Part shown: one piece after another, positions 55,868-64,000 of the stretch
Layout of the letters: each line of letters opens with the position of its first letter
How positions within the stretch are numbered: the first letter of the stretch is position 1
Notes under the pieces: generated by a model
What the model was told of the DNA's origin: nothing
The model's database searches: none
The model's input: only the letters and a program-made list of their open reading frames with translations
Made by a program: the position numbers and the translations under genes
DNA from: Azorinus chamasolen
Taxonomy: Eukaryota > Mollusca > Bivalvia > Cardiida > Solecurtidae
Reading direction: 5' to 3'
DNA length: 64,000 nt
NCBI GenBank assembly: GCA_963576725.1
Contig: OY755241.1
Coordinates: 1,550,001-1,614,000 of the forward strand

Positions 55868-56204
55868 CTAATTCATTAATTGGGCTATTGCAAATAACAT
55901 AATTACAGATACAAGTACAACTGATTGGATGAACGGTTTGGTGGCAGCACCCGTCATGTCCGATGCCCTTTCCATTCCGAATTCGTGGTCACATGATCGC
56001 ATCTTGAGCCAGAAGCTCAGCATGTTGATCTTCTCTGCCGGATTTGCGGCGTTGTCGATGAAGCCCATAGTGTGGTCTCGTACGCTCCCAGAGTAGCATG
56101 GGTGTCGCCTGACATCTCTCAACAAAGTCATACATTCCTTTAGACAGGTTTCCACCGAACAGTAGTCCTGCACAACTGAGTATTGTGGTACGTTGCCTGG
56201 GTCA
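55868..56204 (-). CDS. Right copy, terminal exon
   Basis: Acceptor CCCTTTGCAG then T completing a split Ser codon; 112 codons including the stop. Cys-rich VVQDYCSVETCLKECMTLL, HPCYSGSVRD and MLSFWLKMRSCDHEFG, then the hydrophobic C-terminus. This exon shows what the left copy lost in the gap. Confidence 0.85.
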
Positions 56205-59200
56205 CTGCAAAGGGAAATAGTTGCTGTTGGAATAATAAAGACCAGATTCCAGAGCTTTTACTATGGTAACACAGTCATGTGTTTCTATGCAATTGTAAAC
56301 TTTCAGCAAATATCCATAAAAGTACTGTTATATGAATATTCATCAGGTTAAGGGTTTAAGACTCAAATTTAGAAAAAATAAAACTTGCCTGAAATTCAGC
56401 TTGGTCAGGTCACATCCCCTAATGACAGCATTCGCTCTGTCGCAAGTGTCAAGATCACGTGTGGACCTGCAATCTTGAAATAATGACAGACATTAACTCA
56501 TAGCATGTTTTGAATTTGACCTTTCGTTGCTATTGGCGAATCTGTGAAACGTTTTTAAAAACAATGGTGGTGGTAGGATTTGTGAGTTAGAAGTTTATTC
56601 TGTAAGTGTTTTTTTTCTCTCTCAGTTTCGTTAATCTTAGACGAGTTTTAAATTTTCATATTGATATTTGCATAGCTCAAATAGAAAATAAGACGTTTAC
56701 AAATGAGTTATGCCTACACGGGGGAGGGCCGAATCTAATGTTGCAATAACTTGTGGCGCAACCCTTTTGCTTGAGTTTTAGACTATATATATATGAATGT
56801 ATGTATGACTATGTTATATGTATTATAACAAGCAATACAATATGATTAAACTAAAAACAATGCAGCTACTCTTTGTCTGAGAAGTACGCTATACATGTAT
56901 ACACATAATTGTTACAGAAAATCGTATTTACTGAATGTTTTAACCTGACCTTTGGTAAGCTCGGCCTCACTGGCATAACGTATTTTCAAACAGCTTGGAT
57001 CCATATGAGACGCCGAGTAGCTCGATGTCTCATCAGGATCCAAGCTGTTTGACATCGTCAGTCAATATTTTCTTAAAACAAATCAGATGACCGCATTACA
57101 ACAAGTAAGTGTTTTAACACACATTTGTAGAATGAGAAAACATTGATATGTTAAATCAGAATAATAACAAATGTTAAAAAGGTCATCAGTATGTTATCTC
57201 ATCATTTATCGGCGCTATATGACCTATTCAGTTCCGCTGTGCCGTAAAACCCAACTCACGCACACAAAAGGTCATGCTGGCAGAGGTTTGGTGAAAAACG
57301 CCATGTAAAAATTGTGACAGACATACAGACAGGTTTGAAGAGATGAATGGACAGACTACATAGAAATAATCCGTAAACTTTAGGTGACACGAACAAGACC
57401 GACCTGCACGTGTTTGTCAACTATTAGTCAAATGTTTACTCCATAGATATGTTTTGCAACCAAAGTAGACCCAGATCAGTGTGGAAGAAAAGGTTTTAAC
57501 CCCTATACCTGATAGACACTGCATTTGATTCCTTTGGAAACTGAATACATCAGAGTGGAAGAAAAGGGTTTAACCCTTTACCTTATAGAGATTACTTTTA
57601 GTCCCTTTACCTTTGCAAACAGAGTAGACCCAGGTCAGACAGCTCATGTATGATCCATCTGTTCAGGGCCTGCTCTGTTTGCCTAGGAAATTCCATACCA
57701 ACTGTCATAGCAACGTATTCACTTATTAAAAAGTTAATTAACCCTTACTGTGCGGGACACTAGTCCTTTGCAAACGATGTAGACCCATATGAGAGGGTTC
57801 ATAGAGACTCATAAGATCCCTAAACATTCAACATTAGCTTGATCTTTTATTTTAGATCAGTCCATTTGAAAAATCAGCGTAGTAAAGGTTAAAAGCATTA
57901 TGGGAGGTGTCTGCACGTTAACGGTTAATGCAGAAGGGACATATGAAACTTTCCATTTTAGTGACTGCTGTAAAGATATTTCAATGTATATTTTACTCCA
58001 TGGATTTGCATGCAAGAAATAATGACGTGAATATTAACTGAATTTGTAGAATAGCACATGAAAAATAGACTTGTTTATTATAACAGTAATTGTAGGATCA
58101 GATCTATATTATTTGATAAGCAAAGAGAGAAAACCCGATTAGATAGTTCGGCTCCTGTACAGCAGTTTTCTGATCTGGGTCTACTCCTTTTGCAGAAGCA
58201 ATCAAAAGCGTATCTCTGGTGTAATGGGCTAAGTACCTGGTAAAGGCAAGTTCTCCTTTGGGTAGTACATGATATACCCGATACACATCTCATCCATTTG
58301 GAGGCTCAGGCCATAATGTTGTGTCCTGTTGCGCATTGTGGTGTTGTAGTGGCACTCCATGTTAAACCTGATTCCTGGGTTGATCAACAACGGTTCCTCG
58401 AACCTGTCAAGTACTCACACCTGACTTAAATAGTTAACTTTATGCAATTTCCGCCCAATATCTTTACTATTTAATTTATTGTTGAATTAAAATATGAAAT
58501 AAGTAAATGACATACAGTGAGGCACAGGTATGTTACACGTTAGCAAACAGAGCAACGGATAACGGCCTGCTTTGTTCTCAAAGACACAGAAAGACGGGAG
58601 TATGATGTAAAAGATTAAACTATTGAAATAAGTAACATCATTGTCGTCTGATAGGCATAATTTTGTCTGTTTCAAGGTTTAGAGTGGACACTTGTTCAAT
58701 TTGTTTATCAATAGGTAAACAGTGTTACTGATCGGAAATCATTTGGTTAGTTAACAGACTAAACTTCTTTTGTGTTGCAATTTTTGCTTTCGGGGGATCA
58801 CCTCTCTTCAGAATTAACAGACTAACTGACATGTGCAAAGCACTATATCCTCAATTGACAATTGGTACTATATGACCTATTTAGTGTCGCAAACCCCCAC
58901 TCACTCACTCAATTGATAAGAAATATAGACATAAAAAGAAATCTACAAAGTATCTGCAGTTTTCGGAAACAAATTCAAAATAGGACAGCATTTGGTAGTG
59001 GGTAGCTGCATACTTGTGATACTTGGGGTAATCGAAGTTAAACATCTCGTCATAGGCGATATAGTTGACCCGACGCTCATTCTCGATCCATTGAGACACA
59101 CCAGAGGCACCTAGAGAGACAGAGCAATGAATGTATTAGTGCCAGTATAAACTACGATAGAACCTGTCCTAATATCTTATGAGCTGGAGCTAAAGTATGG

Positions 59201-62200
59201 GTTGGAGGGATTCTCATTATATGACAATAGGGCAATTGTGGTTTTTTCTAGATATTACATTAAGTATGCTGGCATGTATATATAACAAAGAATCTAACCC
59301 CTAGATGTTATACTAAGAAAATACACATGACAAGGAATGTATCCCTATATCTTACGCTAATTATGCTGTATGTATGTAATCCCTAGATGTTTCACTAATG
59401 GAAAGATGGTAAAGTGTATTAGAAAAAATAAAAAAAAAGCAGAAAAAGAATGCGCAGCATGCTTTACATTTTAGAAAAAAGACCAGTCATAAATGCTGTG
59501 TGTATACATGACAAACTAAGCATGTACACAAAAACAAATAATGTAACCAGATTTTCAGTTAAGTTCCCTAAAAAGGAGTATCTAAGACCCCTTGCCAACA
59601 GGGTGTACTCATATCAAAGGGTTCCTGAGGAAGCCATTTGATCAGGATCTGCCCTATTTGTGTCCCGAACTCGTAACATGTTGAATAATTAAAGCTGGCT
59701 CCATCGTATCTGAATATTAATTAATCAAGAATGTGTATCTTAATTTGTCACATTTATGACAAAAAGAGCAGACCATGATCGAAAGACCCCGTCAGCAGAG
59801 GTCTTTTAAACTCGGTTTCCGCTCTTAAGGGCTAAACATGAAACCACCTTTTGGTGTCATGCGTAACCTGTTGAATAATTAAAGCTCAACCCATACAAAT
59901 TGAGGATAATATGTGTCAACATTTATCACCGACAAAAATACACCCGTTCCCGCTCTTAAGGGTTCAAAACGAAACCACCTACCGGTGTCATGCATGTGAT
60001 TGAAAGCTGCAGTGACATTTATCGGTCCGGTCATTTCGGCTCTAGTGCAGTCCGCACTACATCCTCCGTTAACCACGTAGTCTTCTTCTCCCGGTGGAAT
60101 GTTCAGTGTTGATTGTCCAAATGAGAATACAGCAGCATCGTATTTCCGTCTGTTTGGTGTCAAGAAGAAATTTATTCCAGACTGATCCACTGAAGTAGCG
60201 TCGCCAGCATTGTACAGGTGAATCTGTAGCCGAGAAGAAACAAGAAGGCCATGAGGCCCTGAAGCGCTCACCTGAGATAGTCCCCGAGGCGAGGCAATTT
60301 TTGACCAAGAAGTCATTTATACAACCCGGTAGAGAACGACAAGGCAAAGCAGCAAGATTTTTAAAGGACCATGCAAAACTGATAACCCCCAGGGTGTGGC
60401 CATTTTGGCCTGAGGATCATAATTTGAATAATCTTAGTAGAGGACTATTAAATATGGATATATACCAAATATCAAATGTCTGGGCATTTTAGTTTAAGAG
60501 AAGGTATTTAAAGAGCCTGGAGGCGGGGCCATTTTCGATCCAGGGGTCATAATTTGAATATCTTTGAAGAGGACCATTAGATCATGCTAAATACAAACTA
60601 TCAAAGCTCTAGGCTTTACATTTTCAGAGAAGATTTTCCTATGAAAAACTGATAAGACCTGGGACAGGGCCATTATCGACCCAGGGGTTATGATTTGAAC
60701 AATCTTTGTAGAGTACCATTAGATCATGCTACATACCAAATATCAAAGGTCTAGGCCCTACAGTTTCAGAATATTTCTAAAGATTTTCTTATGAACAGCT
60801 GATAAGCCCTGGGGCAGGGCCATTTTTGGTCCAGGGGTAATAATTTGAACAAAATTTGTAGAGGGCCGTTAGATCACGTTACATACCAAACATCAAAGGC
60901 CTTACAGTTTCAGAGAAGAATATTTTTTAAAGAGTTTCCTATGAAAAACTGATAAGCCCTTAGGCAGGGCCATTTTTGGGCTGGCATCATAATTTGAACA
61001 ATCTTTGTAGAGGACCGTTAGATCATGCCACATACCAAATATCAAAGATCTAGGCTTTACAGTTTTAGAGATGGTTTTTAAAGATTTTCCTATGAAAAAC
61101 TGATAAACCCTTGGGCTGGGCCATTTTTTGTCCGGGGGTCATGTGAACAAGAATTCGCCCCCCTAGCCACTGATGCTTGTGACAATCGGGTTAGCGGTTT
61201 CAGAGATGTCATTTGAAATTGTGGACGGACGCCGGACGGATCGCGGTCACAATAGCTCATCCTGAGCCTTTGGCTCAGATGAGCTAAAACTGTCCATGCA
61301 ATGGAAGCACCCTGGCTCACCACCGCAAAAGCAATTAAAAACCCAACCATCAGCTGGCAAAGTCATGGCCACTGTATTTTTGGATTCTAAGGGTATATTG
61401 TTGATAATTTTTAACATGCTGAAGTCTCTATCCCTTGGGCTAGACTTGCTATTAAAGAAACAAGAAGGGGGAAGTTGAGCCAATATGTATTGCTTCTTCA
61501 TCACAATGCTCCTGTCAAGTCAGTGGCTTCTAGTTCACATGTGTGTACTCTAAATGGTGATATCGAGCTACTTTCGGTTTTAACGATATCCTGGCAGACG
61601 GCAACCATCACAAAATTAGAATGCTGTCTTACAGCTCGATGATGAGACTAAATGGCTTCATAAGCTGCTGCTCGCGAATGCAAGTTCTAACAACTAAATC
61701 ACCCACCCTACAGTCCACATCTGGCCCCAGTGATATTACCTATTTAGAAATTTGAAATCCCATTTGCGGGGAACTGGATTTCCTGATGATGATGATGATG
61801 ATGGACATAAGGCTGTTACACAGGCATGGTTTGAGGACTTAACCCGAAGACTTTTAGTTCAAAGGTTTAAGTGCATTGAGGTAAATGGGGACTATATTGA
61901 AAAATAATGATGCAATTTAGTCTGCTGCTGCAAAGTATACCTCGTTCTATGGACTTTTTGACCTCCCCTCGTATGTAAACCGTACACCCAGATCAGAAGG
62001 CTACTAGAGGAGCCCTTGATCAGGGCATGCACCCCTCACATGTAACATGCATTGGTTCCAAATATTTGGACGAGTTTATATGATATGGGAGTTAAATGCA
62101 CACTTTCGCATAATTAGGCTGTATATGTACTTGTAGCTACCTGAATCAGTCCCCTCTTGTATGCGCCATTGTTGTTTCCTATTCTCATGCCTGCATCAGG

Positions 62201-62304
62201 ATGAAGACAGATGTCGCTGTCTCCCATGGTCCAGTAAAACAGGAAGGTGCCACACTCCCAATTCAGGTAACATGTGTGCACGTCACCAGGAGACTCTGGG
62301 AACT
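55868..62304 (-). CDS. DBH-like (MOXD-type) copper monooxygenase, right copy, intact in this window
   Basis: Six exons (62141-62304, 59983-60223, 59014-59110, 58237-58403, 56389-56473, 55868-56204) join to 362 codons without a stop, ending at TAG 55868-55870. The protein is the C-terminal copper domain of a copper type II ascorbate-dependent monooxygenase related to dopamine beta-hydroxylase and MOXD1. It keeps all three CuM ligands by alignment: His-Met-His in NHMHDTG (CAC 59996-59998 and CAT 59990-59992) and the Met of MDEMCIGY (58286-58288). The last residues, TGAATKPF then SVVLVSVIMLFAIAQLMN, are a small-residue site plus a hydrophobic tail with almost nothing after it, suggesting a GPI anchor or a short membrane anchor. 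Substrate is unknown. The 5' exons with the CuH domain must lie right of the window. Convergent with the left copy. Exonic DNA differs by roughly 10%, too much for alleles. Confidence 0.85.
56389..56473 (-). CDS. Right copy, exon 5, GC donor
   Basis: Acceptor TCATTATTTCAAG; codons DCRSTRDLDTC and AVIRGCDLTKLNF; ends TTCAG followed by GCAAGT. Using the next GT instead would join CAA to TGA. Intron 5 is only 184 bases. Confidence 0.8.
56474..58236 (-). other. Right copy intron 4
   Basis: 1.76 kb. Shares the palindromic MITE (56935-57060) with intron 4 of the left copy. Also a D-family head fragment at 57208-57260 and hairpin cassettes at 57600-57680 and 58115-58195. Confidence 0.65.
58237..58403 (-). 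CDS. Right copy, exon 4 (uninterrupted)
   Basis: Acceptor TACTTGACAG, donor GTACTT. Encodes FEEPLLINPGIRFNMECHYN and LQMDEMCIGYIMYYPKENLP. Contains the CuM Met ligand. It is the intact counterpart of the split exon at 25855-26892. Confidence 0.87.
58404..59013 (-). other. Right copy intron 3
   Basis: 610 bases against 14 kb in the left copy. A C-family end fragment lies at 58768-58817 (TTTTGCTTTCGGGGGATCAC) and a D-family head at 58865-58910. Confidence 0.6.
59014..59110 (-). CDS. Right copy, exon 3
   Basis: Acceptor GTCTCTCTAG, donor GTATGC; codons VSQWIENERRVNYIAYDEMF then NFDYPKYH. The donor is weaker than in the left copy (CACAA|GTATGC), and reading past it gives an open frame for another ~35 codons, but length and phase match the left copy. 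Confidence 0.82.
59111..59982 (-). other. Right copy intron 2
   Basis: 872 bases against 8.7 kb in the left copy. AT-rich. A short duplicated phrase (TAACCTGTTGAATAATTAAA, 59864 and, with one change, 59676) is the only repeat seen. Confidence 0.5.
59983..60223 (-). CDS. Right copy, exon 2 with intact His-x-His
   Basis: Acceptor CGGCTACAG, donor GTAGGT; phase 0 to 1, 241 bases. IHLYNAGDATSV, SGINFFLTPNRRKYDAAVFS, IPPGEEDYVVNGGCSADCTR and NHMHDTG. A tandem array begins about 15 bases upstream of the acceptor, very close to the branch-point region. Confidence 0.87.
60240..61288 (+). repeat. Pearl-like array in right copy intron 1
   Basis: AACAAGAAGGCCATGAGGCC, CTGAAGCGCTCACCTGAG; five to six ~175-bp units with AGGGCCATTTTTGG, ATCATGCTACATACCAAATA and TTTCCTATGAAAAACTGATA; ends GACGGACGCCGGACGGATCG, CTGAGCCTTTGGCTCAGATG, AGCTAAAA. 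Confidence 0.75.
61296..61906 (+). pseudogene. mariner transposase relic
   Basis: The first frame reads MQWKHPGSPPQKQLKTQPSA then GKVMATVFLDSKGILL, the DD34D catalytic region of mariner-type transposases. Later pieces read LLHHNAPV (catalytic Asp changed to His), HPPYSPHLAPSD, GFPDDDDDDGHKAV and FKCIEVNGDYIEK then TAA (61904-61906), the usual mariner C-terminus. Several stops and frame changes. The DNA-binding N-terminus is missing. It starts right after the array end at 61288. Confidence 0.8.
62141..62304 (-). CDS. Right copy, first visible exon
   Basis: Acceptor GTGTTTTCAG, donor GTAGCT; FPESPGDVHTCYLNWECGTF and HPDAGMRIGNNNGAYKRGLI. Same 164 bases and phase as 2140-2303. Confidence 0.83.
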
Positions 62305-62594
62305 CTGAAAACACGAAAAACAGCTCTTAGTTTTGTAAATCATTCTCTGTGACAATTTTAAAAGGATTTACTTGTTTTTGTATGAAAATCTAATCAGAAT
62401 TCACACACAGTACTGTACATCAGTAAGGTGAGTGAATGAGTTTGGGTTTACGGCACAGCTTCTCTTTTCGCATTGCTACTTTTGCTTTCGAAGGATCTCC
62501 CACTTTCAGGATATATTTACCAAATACGGGTATGGGATTTTCGTTTGCTGCTCGTATACACTAGTTTGGGTCTTGTAGTATGGATTGCGGCTGT
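62305..62594. other. Upstream intron end and C-family fragment
   Basis: The first 40-50 bases next to the exon match the left copy upstream intron. 62461-62515 is a C-family end (TTCGCATTGCTACTTTTGCT, GAAGGATCTCCCACTTTCAG). No exon recognised. Confidence 0.5.
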
Positions 62595-62870
62595 ACACAC
62601 CAGGTGAACGTGAACGAGTGAGTTGGCATTTCGACACTAAATAGGTCATATAGCGCCAATTACGAAAAATATGATGAAACGATGAAAGTCATTAAAAACA
62701 AATATCGATCAACGTGTGTAAATCATAGCACAAATTGTATGAAATTTGAAAATCGAAAAATGAATACAGAACGAACATATAAATTAATGATTTATATTTT
62801 AGGATAAAGACGAAAACACGAAATTATCTTCTTGCATGGAACTATTAGATAACTGGTGCGTAGAATCAAC
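62595..62870 (+). repeat. D-family element
   Basis: AACGAGTGAGTTGGCATTTC, AGGTCATATAGCGCCAATTA, ATCGATCAACGTGTGTA, GAACGAACATATAAAT and GGTGCGTAGAATCAACATTC match 12186-12482 along the whole length. Confidence 0.65.
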
Positions 62871-64000
62871 ATTCAATAAAAACAATGGAAGGTACTTGTT
62901 ATCTTGAAACCCCGTAGATACTTTGTTTCATCCCTTTTAAAAAGAGTTGACACAGAACAGATAGCCCCAGCAGGAGTCGTCTGCATAGCTTTGGGCTGTG
63001 TGTTTGCTTATGGAACAATAATGCTCTGAATGTGCGGTTTCTGCAAATTGTACTTATGTAAACATGTATCTGTATTTATTACGTAATTATTTCTTACTAC
63101 TACTTTACTACTTTTCCATTTACACATGGGTGTAGGACCCCCCCCCCCATGTTGAGACAGGGGGCCAGAGTATAATTTGCCCCCCCCCCCTCACCAATAA
63201 TTCTCATGTCCAAACATAAAAATGAAAAAAATACAAAAAGAAAAGTGAAAGGGATGTAAAACGCACACTTCCAATTGTAATTAAATGATTTATTTTCGTA
63301 CCTGCAATTTATTACGGCTTTTTGGTCCCACATATCTATAACTTAGCCCCGTTCAACGGTAAACAATCAGATAATTCGTAACTACTCGTCTTATTCCGCC
63401 AGGGTTCGGAATATCTGCACTCGGATATGTTTCCCCGGCTTCACTCCGAACCCTGACGGAATACGACGAGTAATTACGATTTGCGCTATTTTTGTCTTGT
63501 TCTACATCTGTTTAAAACCAACGAACAGCTGAAACGGAAGAATCCTCTCCTTCAAGGTAACTGCATGAATCTGACCGGGAATTCATGAATTTGAAAAAAA
63601 ATGGTAACGAAACAGGCATTAGCCGTATTCGACTGACCCACTTTCAATAAGCAACTGAAAGAATTCCCAGTCTAATACAATACACGTTGAGCAACGAAAA
63701 CTAATCATGCAACGCAGGTTGAAGAACGTTGAGATCGTTGAGTAAAGCAAGGTAAAGTTAATCCATACACTATAAATTGATTGGTTGAATTCAATAGGTG
63801 GGAGAAGTTCATGCGACGGAACAGCAAGATAAAGCCCAGTCGAATACCGGTAATGTTTTTTGTGTGACAGGTGGCTCGAGATTAAAACAGGAACAATATT
63901 CATATTATTGGATGAATGTGAATGTTACAAGATGAAGCTTAAACTTGTTCGTTTGAGTATGATTTATATTTTTTTCTGAAAAAATGTGCATCTTCGGGAA
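62871..64000. other. Non-coding right edge
   Basis: C-runs at 63139 and 63181, a decayed hairpin near 62950-63000, and a 27-base-stem inverted repeat at 63385-63475 (CTCGTCTTATTCCGCCAGGG versus CCCTGACGGAATACGACGAG). No further monooxygenase exon found, so its 5' exons lie beyond the window. Confidence 0.45.

Noticed and set aside
59005..59110. Longer right-copy exon 3 running to a stop at 58905
   Set aside because: The frame stays open past the donor, but the left copy splices at the same place in the same phase and exon 4 follows in frame; read-through looks accidental.
2140..62304. False duplication from unmerged haplotypes
   Set aside because: Roughly 10% exon divergence, opposite orientation, and both the left 3' flank and the right copy on the same side of the gap make an uncollapsed allele unlikely, though read depth was not available.

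Overview
This is eukaryotic genomic DNA from a single scaffold. It has AT-rich introns, canonical splice sites, one 200-base N gap (30745-30944), and about three quarters or more of it is interspersed and tandem repeats. The repeat families are of a kind I associate with bivalve molluscs: arrays that open GAGGGCCAGAATGGCCCT and close with a GAGCACTTTGTGCTC hairpin, AATTCTGAAGG elements, and tRNA-headed SINEs. The bivalve assignment is therefore an inference from repeat style and protein similarity. No species can be named.

The only cellular genes I can support are two copies of a copper type II, ascorbate-dependent monooxygenase of the dopamine beta-hydroxylase / MOXD1 (DBH-like) family. They face each other tail to tail. 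The left copy (+ strand, exons from 2140 to 30744) and the right copy (- strand, exons from 62304 to 55868) have six matching exons of identical length and phase, covering the C-terminal catalytic half. Their 5' exons lie outside the window on both sides. Intron ends, one MITE inside intron 4 and parts of the 3' flank are also shared, so this is an inverted segmental duplication and not retrocopying. The right copy is compact (6.4 kb) and intact. The left copy is inflated to more than 28 kb by transposons. Its exon 4 is split by an 871-bp retroelement fragment that brings an immediate stop, it has Gln where one CuM histidine ligand should be, and its last 79 coding bases fall in the gap. It is most likely a decaying paralogue. 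Both copies appear to use the same GC-AG intron, with a GT donor four bases downstream that would create an immediate stop.

Layout. 1-2139: retroelement tail, short tandem repeats and a TTAA-flanked MITE. 2140-30744: left monooxygenase copy. Its intron 2 carries a tandem array nested in a retroelement copy, a 50-bp array, MITEs and a LINE with an 886-codon frame. Its intron 3 carries a 10.9-kb Ty3/gypsy element (LTRs 14274-14450 and 25004-25176, TSD GGGGG), itself split by a 6.1-kb TA-flanked foldback DNA element (17631-23759). 30945-54640: spacer of nested tandem arrays, an integrase relic, a possible BEL/Pao relic, a foldback element, a 444-bp direct duplication and a curious tandem array of exon-like units (42440-45360, with a stray unit at 47650). 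54640-62340: 3' flank and right monooxygenase copy, with two pogo-like MITEs, a tandem array and a mariner transposase relic. 62340-64000: repeats and AT-rich sequence.

Most non-coding space can be read as layers of insertion. Several boundaries could be fixed exactly because the host element is itself recognisable. The most unusual general feature is a set of palindromes with the same centre (GCTCC-4 nt-GGAGC) but unrelated arms, lying inside MITEs with different terminal repeats.
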